Assembly: GCA_020630065.1 (NCBI GenBank)
Contig: JAHDCC010000008.1
Span: forward strand, 91,553-155,552
Reading direction: 5' to 3'
DNA: 64,000 nt
Source of the DNA: Acidimicrobiales bacterium
Lineage (GTDB): Bacteria; Actinomycetota; Acidimicrobiia; Acidimicrobiales; SZUA-35
A program made the position numbers and the translations under genes. Under the pieces are notes generated by a model. It made no database searches. It saw only the letters and a program-made list of their open reading frames with translations, and was not told the DNA's origin. Numbering within the stretch: position 1 is the stretch's first letter; each line of letters begins with the position of its first letter. Positions 43,222-51,819 of this stretch are shown here, piece by piece.

Positions 43222-43328
43222 GCTGCTGCGGTGCGAGCACCCGCCGAGGTTCTCACACGGCAGCAGCGAATGAGCGTGACTCATTGCCTTTGTGGGGGGA
43301 GTGATCCCTCAATCGACCCCCCACAAAG
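43222..43328. other. Three consecutive hairpins in the 490-bp gap upstream of the response regulator
   Basis: The gap 43024-43515 has no credible gene. Within it lie back to back: GCTGCTGC...GCAGCAGC (43222-43267, extended by GTG/CAC and GAG/CTC with single mismatches), AATGAG-CGTGA-CTCATT (43269-43285), and CTTTGTGGGGGG...CCCCCCACAAAG (43288-43328, 12-bp perfect stem, 17-nt loop). This is more structure than an ordinary promoter needs. It could be a structured leader of the regulator mRNA, a small RNA on either strand, or a repeat element. I recognise no named RNA family. Confidence 0.4.
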
Positions 43329-43515
43329 CCCATACTGCACCATAGATACCATGGGTCGCAACGTCAATCTGAGGTTGTACCTGGTAGCAGCATGTACATA
43401 TGCGTTCCGGAATCAAACGCTAAGGCAAGGTAAGAGGCGTCAAGACCGGGTGACAAGGTAAGTTCGTAGGTATTGTTACGCAGCTAGGGTAGTGGCCGCA
43501 AACCTCTAGCCAGAA

Positions 43516-43557
43516 AACTAAAGAACCCAGGTTCGATCGAACCTGGGTTCTTTAGTT
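43516..43557. terminator. 42-bp perfect palindrome downstream of the vWA gene
   Basis: AACTAAAGAACCCAGGTTCG is followed by its full reverse complement, giving 21 paired bases per side. It ends 16 nt from the vWA stop and is flanked by A and T runs, so it should act as a terminator for the minus-strand gene and possibly on both strands. Confidence 0.8.
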
Positions 43558-43572
43558 AGTGACTGTGGTCAG

Positions 43573-45144
43573 TTAGCGACCCCGGCTTGTTCTAGTAGCA
43601 AGATCGGCGAACTCGCTGGCTTGTTCACTGTCGGTAAGCACATCGGAAGAAATGCGGTTTGCTTCCTTGGCGATCGCGTCCAGCGTCACAACCTCAGAGT
43701 TTTGAACGTACGGTGATTCCCGCAGAATCTCTCCCCACCAGGCAACGGTTGAAGTTAGCTGAAACTCGGGGGCCGTCCTGTCATATCCTGGGGCTAGATC
43801 TGCGGTCGAAACAGGTTCGGTCATTTCTTTACGTTCACCGGTTTCTGGGTCCTCCCACCTGAGCGAAATGACTGCCAGTTCGTCGGAAGCCGAGCGTGGG
43901 TTGACCAACTGAACTTCGTAGAGGGCGGTAACTGAGTGACCGGCTCCGATTTCGCCTGCATCAACTTGACGGTCGAAATCTTCGTCTCGAATCGCTCGGT
44001 TCTCGAACCCAATCAGGCGGTACTGTGTGACCGAGTTTGTGTCGAATTCGACTTGAATCTTCGCGTCGTTGGCGACGGTGAGAAGAGTTCCGGTTAGATC
44101 GTCGCGAAACAGGCGGACGGCTTCTTGTTCACCGTCGACATAGGCATAGAAGCCGTCGCCGGAATCAGCGAGTTGTTCCATCAAGGCGTCGTTGTATTGG
44201 CCGTCGCCGAAACCGACGGTGACGAGATTGATTCCTTCTCCCGCAGCATTTTCGATGGTCTCTAGGATTGCTTCAGGCCCGGTTGCGCCCACATTGGCTA
44301 CACCGTCGGAAAGAAGGATGACTCGGTTGATCCCGTTCGGAAGGAACGCCTCATCAGCCTCGCGATATCCGAGTTCTAGTCCGGCTTCAGCGTTGGTTGA
44401 ACCCTCGGTTTGAATCCGGTCGATAGCTGATCGGATGTCGGCGTTCTCTGAAACCGGGGTGTGGTCAAGAATGGTGTATGATTCGCTGCCGTATGCAACG
44501 ATGGCGACTTCGTCGGTTGGTCGTAGCTCGTCGATCAACACGTTGAGCGCTTGTTTTACATCTTCGATAGGTTCAGCCATCGATCCTGAAACGTCAACCA
44601 CGAATGTGAGGCGTGCCCCTGGTCGTTCGTCATCTTCAATAACTTGGCTTTGAAGGCCGATACGTAACAGTCGATAGCTGTCGTCTTCGAGGAACGGGGT
44701 AGGTCCGCCGTCGGTATGTATGGCGAAGGTTTCATCGGTCGGTGCTTCATAGCCCTGGTCGAAGTAGTTGACGTATTCTTCAACCCTGACGCTGTCGTAC
44801 GTTGGGATCCGTCCCTCATTTATCCAACTTCTCGCCAACGTGTAGGAACCAGTGTCAACGTCTAAAGCGAAGGTCGACTGTGGATCTTCGCTGGGGTTAA
44901 CTCGAGGGTTCACGCCTGGGTCTTCGAAATTTGAGTCCTCGCGGCCCTGGTTAGGGGTTTCAGGCAGCGGCGCTGGCGCCGACTCTTCGTAGTACTCGCC
45001 GTCGCTGGCGGCGTCCGTTGCCGATTCGTCGAGGCCTGCGTTTTCTGCCGAACATGCGCTGGCTACTACGACCAGTGAAAGGATAAGCGCTGCGGCTTTC
45101 GTAAGTTCTTTCGGTCGTTTGCTCCGGATTTTAGGTAGTCCCAC
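43573..45144 (-). CDS. von Willebrand factor type A domain lipoprotein (YfbK-like)
   Basis: A 523-residue lipoprotein (lipobox VVASAC). Residues ~90-170 match the vWF-A N-terminal region of YfbK-like proteins (STFALDVDTGSYTLARSWINEGRIPTYDSVRVEEYVNYF). Next comes the vWA domain with an intact MIDAS (TFVVDVSGSM ... GSTNAEAGL ... LLSDGVAN), then a C-terminal DUF3520-like region (RLIGFENRAIRDEDF ... STVAWWGEILRESPY). Such proteins bind ligands through a divalent metal outside the membrane. It is monocistronic, between two strong terminators. Confidence 0.9.
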   Translation of the reverse strand: MGLPKIRSKRPKELTKAAALILSLVVVASACSAENAGLDESATDAASDGEYYEESAPAPLPETPNQGREDSNFEDPGVNPRVNPSEDPQSTFALDVDTGSYTLARSWINEGRIPTYDSVRVEEYVNYFDQGYEAPTDETFAIHTDGGPTPFLEDDSYRLLRIGLQSQVIEDDERPGARLTFVVDVSGSMAEPIEDVKQALNVLIDELRPTDEVAIVAYGSESYTILDHTPVSENADIRSAIDRIQTEGSTNAEAGLELGYREADEAFLPNGINRVILLSDGVANVGATGPEAILETIENAAGEGINLVTVGFGDGQYNDALMEQLADSGDGFYAYVDGEQEAVRLFRDDLTGTLLTVANDAKIQVEFDTNSVTQYRLIGFENRAIRDEDFDRQVDAGEIGAGHSVTALYEVQLVNPRSASDELAVISLRWEDPETGERKEMTEPVSTADLAPGYDRTAPEFQLTSTVAWWGEILRESPYVQNSEVVTLDAIAKEANRISSDVLTDSEQASEFADLATRTSRGR

Positions 45145-45330
45145 GATGTGATGTCCTTATGATCTCGCTGCTAGTTGAATATCAGTTGATTGTCAGCTTT
45201 GACGAGTTGATTGTGCCGAGATGTTCCATGCTGCATCGAACGAAACCTATCCGTGTTCTAACCGACACATATCGTTTACTGGATATGTCGTTCTGAGACC
45301 CTAGAAAGTCGGTGGCCCGAGTACGGGCTA

Positions 45331-45367
45331 TGTCTGGCGAGGAAGTTCAGCGTTTCCCCACCAGACA
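45331..45367 (-). terminator. Hairpin downstream of the large surface-protein gene
   Basis: TGTCTGG pairs with CCAGACA, with additional GGAA/TTCC pairing inside. It lies ~10 nt past the stop of the minus-strand gene. Terminator by position. Confidence 0.45.
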
Positions 45368-45375
45368 CGCCGAAG

Positions 45376-48300
45376 CTAGGCCGGTACGACAATTACATGT
45401 TTAGTAGGGTGAGAGGTGACGTTCTCGTAGCTCTTTCTGCTTTCTTCCGAGATGTTGGTTTTGTCTGAGCTGATGATCTTAAATTGACCGTCAAGGGAGT
45501 ACTCGATCGTCACGTTTTCGAGTCCACCATGTGCTTCTATGAAGTCTTCTTCATAGAACCCTTTTGTTGGATCAGCGCCGAAGTAGCGTGCCGCTATCTC
45601 ATCTATGATCGATTGGATGCCGACCTCCACAGCGGGGTACTCTCTGCCATAGTCAATCAGCTCGCCAATATCTGAACTTCCATCGCCTTCGAGTTCCCGG
45701 TACAGGTCGTCGACAGTCTCGATGACGCCTTCTGAAATGAGGGTCTCAATTTCGTCGGACAGTTGCAGGTCATCAAACCCTTCCAGGTTTCCGGTTGCAT
45801 CCAACTTCTCCATCAGCTCTTGGAGTTCTTCAGTGTTTCCCTCAGTGCCGATTTGTTGTACGTACCTCAACAGTGGTGGGGCGATATCGGCAAATCCGGG
45901 ATTCTCCTCGACCCAACGTTCATAGGCTCGTCTCGACACGCCAAGTTCGTCTTGGATCGAATATTTCTGCTCACCGTTATCTGTTTCGATGGGTTTGATA
46001 TCTTCAAAGTTGCCTTCGAAGATCTTCTTAGAGAAGTCTGAGATTCTTGCGTCAGCCGGAGAGCCGGGGGATGGGTAAATCTCAGGACGTTCGTTAACGA
46101 TTATGTCGTTCGCTCGCCAGGCGATTCCACCTAACATGCCACTGTTCGAAGAAATCTGAGCCATTTCAGCGAACAATGGTGTGCCCGTCAAGTTATATAG
46201 TTCCATGTAATATTCGGGTCGACGGTTATTCTTCGCAAGTTCTTCCAGATTGTCGTACTGGGTTTGGTCTATTTCGAAGGTTCCGTCGTCACGTTCCTCT
46301 GCCGGAGGACGTATGCCGTGATCATCACGTGTTTGGTCTGCGATTTCGTCATTTTTCTTGGCACTCTCCTCGTACCCGGCGATCCTTTCTGACAAGTAGT
46401 CCCGTTTGTCTTGGTTGGTTTCGTCTTCTAGTAGTCCACGTAACCTTTCAGCCGCCCAACGATTTGACTTGGCCCACCGATCGTGTTGCTCGGCCTTGAC
46501 CACAGCAGAGCGTTGGGCCGAGCTGAGTGTCGGGTAGCCAGGGCCGTCATATGTTTCTGATGTCGGGGTTTCTGGTTCTGGTTCGGGGTCTGCTGGTGTC
46601 GGGGTTTCTGGTTCTGGTTCGGGGTCTGCTGGTGTCGGGGTTTCTGGTGCTGGTTCGGGGTCTGCTGGTGTCGGGGTTTCGGGCGCTGGTTCGGGGTCTG
46701 CTGGTGTCGGGGTTTCGGGCGCTGGTGCTGGTGTTCCTGGTTCGGGTGCTGGGTCTTCTCGGTTTGGTAGTTGTGGCGGCACTGGCGCTGTGACGTCGTC
46801 GGGAACAGAATCGTCCGTGTTAGGTGGCGTGGTATCTGAAATCGGAGGTTCGGGCGGTGTCGGAGTTGATACCGGTGGAGGGGTTGGAGGTTGTGGAACG
46901 GCTGGTGCCGTCGGATTTTTCAACCCCTCGATCTCAGCATCGATTCGATTGACCTCGGAGACGTTGTCGGCAAGCTCTGCTTTCTCTTGCTGGAGCTTTT
47001 CCTCAAAGTGTTTGACACTGTCTTCGAACACGGTTTTCCCTCGCCCGAACCGATCTCGATAGTTCGGATCGTCGAACTTTGCCAACTCGTCTTTCGAAGC
47101 TTGCAACTGTTGTTCGAGCCGCTCGATTTCTCTTTCGTTGGTCCCAATCGCAGCACTGGGTTGGAACCGTTCGTCTTCTAATGCCTCAATCGCTTTTTGT
47201 GTCTCTAAACCGTCAGGTTGCGGCATATCTTGTAGCTCTTCAAGCCATTCTTCGGCTTCTTCTAGATCCTCTTCGGCATCAGCTGCACGTTGATCGTAGA
47301 CTTCGATTGCAGTGTCGGCATATGTTCCTGGGTTGTCCTCCAGCAGTGCCCGTAGCTCGGCGGCCTTAGCTTTGTTTGCCTGGATGGATGCCTTTAGCTG
47401 TTCAATGCGGCCTTCGACCCGCTCGACACCGGCCGCTGGATCAGCGATGTCATCTTGGCGGCGGGTCTCTTCCCATGTCGTCAACTCATTCCGATAGGTT
47501 GCCTCTTCTTCAAGCCGTTCCTGTCGGGCTTCTTCCTGAGCCTCTTCGCGAGCCTCAGCCTCATCCTTCCAACGCTCAACCACTTCTGGGGTCACTAAAT
47601 ACGGGTACACATCGGGGTACCCGACGCCCTGTTCTCTAGCTTCTTGTCGTAGCTCTCGATCACGCGCTAGCTCCAGGCTTGCTGCCTCTGCCGGGTTGGA
47701 AGCCGTCGAGGGATCACTGCCTTCGCACGCAGGACAATCGTTTGTTTCTGTCGGGGAACCAGGTGTAGTTGGGTTAGTGCTTGGTGGGGGATCTCCTGGT
47801 TGCCAGTCTTCGGGTAAGCCAGTACCCGCCCCAGTCGATGATTCCTCACCGGTTTGGTCGGTAACAACAATGTTGATACACCCACAATTGATCTCGATCT
47901 GATTGTCCTTTTCCCCACCGCTATAGCCGAACCGGCTTCCAGGGTCTCCAGTTCTTGCTGACGGGTTGTACCAAAGCCCGTCAGAAGTTCTTGCAGTGCA
48001 GCCAGGACACGTGTAGTTGCTTTCCGGGTCGGAGTTGCTACCGCCGTTGGTCTCATCGGTGGTGCCGACGGTCCCTCCGCTGCCCGTGTTTATTGGGTTG
48101 CCATTGCCGTCGACAACTCCAGCTTCAGCGGGAGTGGAGCCTAGACCGAGGACAACCGGCAAAGCAAAGGCTGTAACCACAGCGGCCGCAGCGGCTTTGA
48201 CTAACAAAGACCCAGCTAAAGCTGGATGTTTAGCTAACCGGCGTCTCGACACCGCCAAGTCACGGACAGTGGCTAACGTCTTCGCCTCTAGCATCTCGGA

Positions 48301-48384
48301 TTTGGTGCCTTCGACGGGAACTACCCGCAGATATGAACGATCAAACCGATCTTCAAAAAAGTCGTAGCGAACATTTGTGGCCAT
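45376..48384 (-). CDS. Large surface/membrane protein with coiled coil and Pro-Glu-Thr repeats, unknown family
   Basis: About 1002 residues. A charged N-terminal cytoplasmic part with basic residues precedes one hydrophobic segment (AAAAAVVTAFALPVVLGLGSTPAEA). Next come a Gly/Asn/Thr-rich part with CPGC and CPAC pairs, long heptad-like helices (residues ~270-500), a Pro-rich stretch with 12-residue repeats (TPTPADPEPAPE), and a ~370-residue C-terminal region of mixed helices ending HPTKHVIVVPA. I recognise no enzymatic motif. GGAGGAGAT before the ATG at 48384 sets the start; the track start is 39 nt earlier. The build suggests a cell-surface or envelope-spanning protein. Confidence 0.75.
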   Translation of the reverse strand: MATNVRYDFFEDRFDRSYLRVVPVEGTKSEMLEAKTLATVRDLAVSRRRLAKHPALAGSLLVKAAAAAVVTAFALPVVLGLGSTPAEAGVVDGNGNPINTGSGGTVGTTDETNGGSNSDPESNYTCPGCTARTSDGLWYNPSARTGDPGSRFGYSGGEKDNQIEINCGCINIVVTDQTGEESSTGAGTGLPEDWQPGDPPPSTNPTTPGSPTETNDCPACEGSDPSTASNPAEAASLELARDRELRQEAREQGVGYPDVYPYLVTPEVVERWKDEAEAREEAQEEARQERLEEEATYRNELTTWEETRRQDDIADPAAGVERVEGRIEQLKASIQANKAKAAELRALLEDNPGTYADTAIEVYDQRAADAEEDLEEAEEWLEELQDMPQPDGLETQKAIEALEDERFQPSAAIGTNEREIERLEQQLQASKDELAKFDDPNYRDRFGRGKTVFEDSVKHFEEKLQQEKAELADNVSEVNRIDAEIEGLKNPTAPAVPQPPTPPPVSTPTPPEPPISDTTPPNTDDSVPDDVTAPVPPQLPNREDPAPEPGTPAPAPETPTPADPEPAPETPTPADPEPAPETPTPADPEPEPETPTPADPEPEPETPTSETYDGPGYPTLSSAQRSAVVKAEQHDRWAKSNRWAAERLRGLLEDETNQDKRDYLSERIAGYEESAKKNDEIADQTRDDHGIRPPAEERDDGTFEIDQTQYDNLEELAKNNRRPEYYMELYNLTGTPLFAEMAQISSNSGMLGGIAWRANDIIVNERPEIYPSPGSPADARISDFSKKIFEGNFEDIKPIETDNGEQKYSIQDELGVSRRAYERWVEENPGFADIAPPLLRYVQQIGTEGNTEELQELMEKLDATGNLEGFDDLQLSDEIETLISEGVIETVDDLYRELEGDGSSDIGELIDYGREYPAVEVGIQSIIDEIAARYFGADPTKGFYEEDFIEAHGGLENVTIEYSLDGQFKIISSDKTNISEESRKSYENVTSHPTKHVIVVPA
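46560..46735 (-). repeat. 36-bp tandem repeat encoding 12-residue Pro/Glu/Thr units
   Basis: GTGTCGGGGTTTC recurs at 46596, 46632, 46668 and 46704, exactly every 36 bases, with a variant copy near 46560. The coding strand gives TPTPADPEP(A/E)PE repeats, nearly five copies. The copies are close to identical in DNA, so the number is likely to vary between strains. Confidence 0.85.
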
Positions 48385-48683
48385 TTTAAATCTCCTCCAA
48401 AGAGACGAACATCGAACTTCCACCCGCTCTGAAACGTCAGGAGCAGTAAAAGTTCCCGATTCGGAGATTTGCCATCGACACAGTCATGACGCCAGCTTTA
48501 TGCCAGTTTCAAGGGTAATTCATAACCCGTTAAGGATGTTCTTATCGCATCCTGAACTGGGGACATTGCTGGTATCGAATGCGGCTGCGATGCGTTTGTG
48601 GACATATCGACCGACTCATTCCGGAACGTTTCCCGGGAGAGATATATAAGGGTCGGTCTACGAAATCTAAAAGGAGAATCAGA

Positions 48684-49670
48684 ATGTCTATCGCAGGCAA
48701 GAAAACAAAAACCGCAGCATTGTTTACCGGCTTAGCCCTCGTGGCGGCAGCTTGTGGAGCGTCCACTTCAGAGGTCGCAGAGGCCCCGACCACCGAAGCG
48801 CAGCCAGCCCCTGCCGCAGAAACCGAAGAGGTCGAAACCGAGGATGTAGCAGTCGAGCTTGGAGATCCCGTCAACCTTTCGCTCACGTTCGACGGGCTAG
48901 AAACTCTTGGAGACACCCATAACTATGAAGCATGGGTCGTAGTTGACGGTTCCCCAGTCACAGCCGGAATATTCGACATCGACGAGGACGGAAACGCAAT
49001 AGGCGTCGACGGTGAAGCAGCAGAGTATGTCAGCTATGAAGGCGCAACCGACGTCGTTATCTCGATCGAACCTGAGGTTGACGACGACCCGGCGCCAGCA
49101 GCCACCAAAGTTTTGGGTGGAGCAATCGATGACGCCGGAAACGTTGAGCTGACTATCGACCATCCAGCAGCCTTAGGTACCGATTTCTCAGAAGCCTCTG
49201 GCACGTTCGTGATCGCTACCCCGACGACCGAATCTACCGACGACGAGAACTCGGGTGTCTGGTTCCTCTCTAAGCCCGGTCCCGAAGCCTCGCTGGAAAT
49301 CCCTGAACTTCCAGAAGGATGGCTGTATGAGGGTTGGGCGGTAGTTGACGGCACACCGATTTCGACCGGCACCTTCAGCTCTGCCGAAGGCGCCGACAAT
49401 TTCGGTGACTTTAGCGGCGACCTAGATGCGCCCGCATACCCAGGTGAAGACTTCATCGTGAACGCTCCCGATGGGTTCGACTTCCCGCTAGACCTAACCG
49501 GAGCCACAATTGTTATAAGTGTCGAACCAGACACCGATAACAGCCCGGCACCATTTGCGCTTAAACCTCTCGTGGGTGAAGCCCCATCAGCTATGGGCGG
49601 AGATGCCGGACCGAACTTCCCGCTGTCTACAAACGCAGGCGGGATAACCGGTTCAGGAAGTGTCGGCTAG
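48684..49670 (+). CDS. Lipoprotein with two RskA-like (anti-sigma-K C-terminal) domains
   Basis: A 328-residue lipoprotein (lipobox VAAAC) with an acidic Ala/Glu linker. Two homologous domains follow: LSLTFDGLETLGDTHNYEAWVVVDGSPVTAGIFDIDEDGN and LEIPELPEGWLYEGWAVVDGTPISTGTFSSAEGADNF. Each ends with an ATDVVISIEPEVDDDPAP / ATIVISVEPDTDNSPAP strand. This is the pattern of the RskA extracytoplasmic domain (Y-x-x-W-x-V-x-D-G-x-P-x-x-x-G-x-F), here without any sigma-binding region. AAGGAG upstream supports the start; the track start is 105 nt too early. It is divergent from the large surface protein gene. Confidence 0.75.
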   Translation: MSIAGKKTKTAALFTGLALVAAACGASTSEVAEAPTTEAQPAPAAETEEVETEDVAVELGDPVNLSLTFDGLETLGDTHNYEAWVVVDGSPVTAGIFDIDEDGNAIGVDGEAAEYVSYEGATDVVISIEPEVDDDPAPAATKVLGGAIDDAGNVELTIDHPAALGTDFSEASGTFVIATPTTESTDDENSGVWFLSKPGPEASLEIPELPEGWLYEGWAVVDGTPISTGTFSSAEGADNFGDFSGDLDAPAYPGEDFIVNAPDGFDFPLDLTGATIVISVEPDTDNSPAPFALKPLVGEAPSAMGGDAGPNFPLSTNAGGITGSGSVG

Positions 49671-49709
49671 CAATATCTGACCCAGAAACATACAAGGTAG
49701 TCTCTCCCC

Positions 49710-49744
49710 AGTGTGTGGTTCCCGTTTCTTCGGGGCCGCACACT
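49710..49744 (+). terminator. Terminator downstream of the RskA-like lipoprotein gene
   Basis: AGTGTGTGG pairs with CCGCACACT (one G-T pair), with an inner CCCG/CGGG stem; GGGGTTTT follows. It lies 40 nt after the stop. Confidence 0.65.
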
Positions 49745-49760
49745 CGGGGTTTTGGTTGAG

Positions 49761-50993
49761 TTACCCGGAGACTCTTCGTCGCAAAGACTCTGTGTTTAGG
49801 TCGGACATTTGGGTGGCGCCTATCAGCGCCATGGTGCGTACAATCTCGTCATTGAGAAATCCGAGTGCTTTGTCCACCCCAGCCTCACCGGCAGCGCCCA
49901 ACCCATACAGGTAGGCTCGCCCCGTCATGCAGGCCGTTGCCCCTAAGGCGATCGCTTTGACTACATCAGCGCCTCGCCGAATTCCGCCGTCGCAAATAAT
50001 TTCGCATTGGTCGCCGATTGCTTGGACCGTCTCGGGGACCAGGTCGATTGGGGCTGGCGACGCATCGAGTTGTCGTCCTCCATGATTGGATAAGGCGATT
50101 GCCTCGATGCCGAGGTCCGCCGCTATTTTTGCGTCCTCAATGTCTTGGATGCCTTTGATCACGATCGGGCCGTCCCAGATGCTTCTAAACCACGCGATGT
50201 CATCCCAACTGAGGGTCGGGTCGAGCTGTTCCTTGACGTAGTCGGCGAGAGCGATAGCGTTGGTGCCGTCGGCGTTGTTTCTCCCTGTGACGTTGGCAAA
50301 CAGGATGGGATCCGATGTAACGAAGTCCCACGTCCACGCTGGGTTGCGTACACCGTCGAGTATGGTGTCGAGCCCAATTTTGGGTGGCAAGGTGAAACCT
50401 CTTCTGACGTCTCGTTCCCGCCGACCAAGTGTTGCGAAGTCGACAGTGATGCAGATTGCTTCGTAACCGGAAGCAGCCGAACGTTGGACCATCTCTTTGA
50501 CCAGACCTCGGTCGCGCCAAACGTAGACCTGAAACCATTTTGGTCCGTCGCATACTTCGGCTACCTCTTCGATTGAGCGGGTGCCAACCGAGGACAACGT
50601 GTACGGGATGCCCAGCCGGGCGGCGGCTCGAGAGGTTGCCAGCTCACCCTCCGAGTTCCCGATTCTGGTAAACCCGGTAGGCGCCATCACCAACGGAAGT
50701 GGCAGTTCGCGGCCAATCAAGCTGACGGAGGTGTCGACTTGTTCGACGTCTTTCAAAACGCGTGGTCGAAAATCGTAGTCGCTAAACCGAGCGCTGTTGT
50801 TGTGGAGCGTCTGTTCGTCTTCGGCTCCGCCGTCGATGTAATCGAAGACGCCTTCCGGCAGCCGTTTTTTTGCCATCGTGCGAAGGTCTTCGATGTTCGC
50901 TGCCCGATCGAGTTGAGCTTTGGTGCGGTTTAGGGTCGGAGTTCGAAATCTGATCGTAGAGCGGAGATTTTCTAACATTCCTCCAGCGTACAT
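49761..50993 (-). CDS. FMN-dependent alpha-hydroxyacid oxidase/dehydrogenase (LldD/glycolate-oxidase family)
   Basis: A 410-residue TIM-barrel flavoenzyme oxidising L-lactate, glycolate, mandelate or a similar 2-hydroxy acid. FDYIDGGAEDEQTLHNN, APTGFTRIGNSEGELATSRAAARLGIPYTLSSVGTRSIEEV, the FMN Lys in PIVIKGIQD, the catalytic His in ALSNHGGRQLD and DGGIRRGADVVKAIALGA are all present. It is divergent from a GntR/FCD regulator, the classic arrangement of lldR-lldD. ATG at 50993 (adjacent to the operator) or the internal ATG at 50978 may be used. Substrate not decided. Confidence 0.9.
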   Translation of the reverse strand: MYAGGMLENLRSTIRFRTPTLNRTKAQLDRAANIEDLRTMAKKRLPEGVFDYIDGGAEDEQTLHNNSARFSDYDFRPRVLKDVEQVDTSVSLIGRELPLPLVMAPTGFTRIGNSEGELATSRAAARLGIPYTLSSVGTRSIEEVAEVCDGPKWFQVYVWRDRGLVKEMVQRSAASGYEAICITVDFATLGRRERDVRRGFTLPPKIGLDTILDGVRNPAWTWDFVTSDPILFANVTGRNNADGTNAIALADYVKEQLDPTLSWDDIAWFRSIWDGPIVIKGIQDIEDAKIAADLGIEAIALSNHGGRQLDASPAPIDLVPETVQAIGDQCEIICDGGIRRGADVVKAIALGATACMTGRAYLYGLGAAGEAGVDKALGFLNDEIVRTMALIGATQMSDLNTESLRRRVSG

Positions 50994-51026
50994 AGATTTT
51001 AGGATTATCCTACAATCCTAAAATCT
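50994..51026. promoter_or_regulatory. 33-bp operator-like palindrome between the hydroxyacid oxidase and GntR genes
   Basis: AGATTTTAGGATT and AATCCTAAAATCT are perfect 13-bp inverted repeats around a 7-bp spacer. A nested TAGGAT-T-ATCCTA lies across the left arm. It directly abuts the oxidase start codon and is 33 nt from the regulator's, so bound GntR would control both. Confidence 0.75.
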
Positions 51027-51059
51027 GTTGGTTTGGAGGGCTGGGTCTACACTGCACCT

Positions 51060-51713
51060 ATGTTAGATTTGCCGTCACTTACGACAGATGGACGCGTCTC
51101 ACGGGTCGCTCAACTTCTTCGAGACGAAATTATTAGAGGTGCCGTCGCCCCGGGAACCCAGCTGCGAGTCGAGCCACTGGCAGAACAACTAGGTACATCA
51201 AAAGGCACGGTACGTGAAGCAATACGCGAACTCGTCAGCCAAGGCCTGCTCGAACATCAGCTACACCGAGGGACCTTCGTACGACAGTTCACGGCGCAAG
51301 ACTGCCACGAACTTTATGTCGCCCGAGAAGTAATCGAAGTTTGGGCAGCGCAACAATTGGTCACCAAATCAGAAACCCCAGACTATTCCCGCCTCCGGTC
51401 TGCGGTAGACCGGATGTCGGAAACAGCCGACGAACAAGAGATCGTCGATGCCGACATGGACTTCCACCGGGGCATCGTTGCGTTGGCCGGCGTACAACGC
51501 CTCACCGATATGCATGAATCCATCATTGACGAAATCGTCGTTATGGTTCGATCCTTCCACCCCATGACTCAAGACAACAGTGAACGGGTTCACGCCGATT
51601 TGTTAAACAAGTTCGAATCAGGTGACCGGAACGTCGGCCACGACCTGGCAGAACACCTGCGGTCTGCCAGTAAAAAAATAGTGGCGACGCTGACAGAACA
51701 CAACCCAACCTAG
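51060..51713 (+). CDS. GntR-family regulator, FadR/LldR (FCD) subfamily
   Basis: A 217-residue regulator. The N-terminal winged helix reads VAQLLRDEIIRGAVAPGTQLRVEPLAEQLGTSKGTVREAIRELVSQGLLEHQLHRGTFV. The C-terminal FCD domain has metal-site residues (DADMDFHRGIVALAGVQRL; a later His in HADLLNKFESGD and LAEHLRSAS). FCD domains sense carboxylates such as lactate. The divergent hydroxyacid oxidase is the evident target. ATG 51060 is preferred; the TTG at 51033 would put GGAGG inside the gene. Confidence 0.9.
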   Translation: MLDLPSLTTDGRVSRVAQLLRDEIIRGAVAPGTQLRVEPLAEQLGTSKGTVREAIRELVSQGLLEHQLHRGTFVRQFTAQDCHELYVAREVIEVWAAQQLVTKSETPDYSRLRSAVDRMSETADEQEIVDADMDFHRGIVALAGVQRLTDMHESIIDEIVVMVRSFHPMTQDNSERVHADLLNKFESGDRNVGHDLAEHLRSASKKIVATLTEHNPT

Positions 51714-51819
51714 CTGCGCCCCGCCTCCCAAAAACTTCTCAGACGATTCTTAGGAACAATTTGGTTAACTCCTCACCATCAATGAGCTGACAAACAGCTC
51801 AAAGCGAAGGAGTAAACAG

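Noticed and set aside
43231-43461. ORF-track entry of 76 aa in the gap upstream of the response regulator
   Set aside because: GTG start without a ribosome site, no motif, and it runs through the hairpin cluster; most likely non-coding.
46176-46499. Plus-strand ORFs within the large surface-protein gene
   Set aside because: Antisense shadows of a 1002-residue frame that has a good start and ribosome site.
46560-46735. Regular 36-bp repeats suggesting a CRISPR array
   Set aside because: The repeats are directly adjacent without spacers and lie in frame in a coding sequence.
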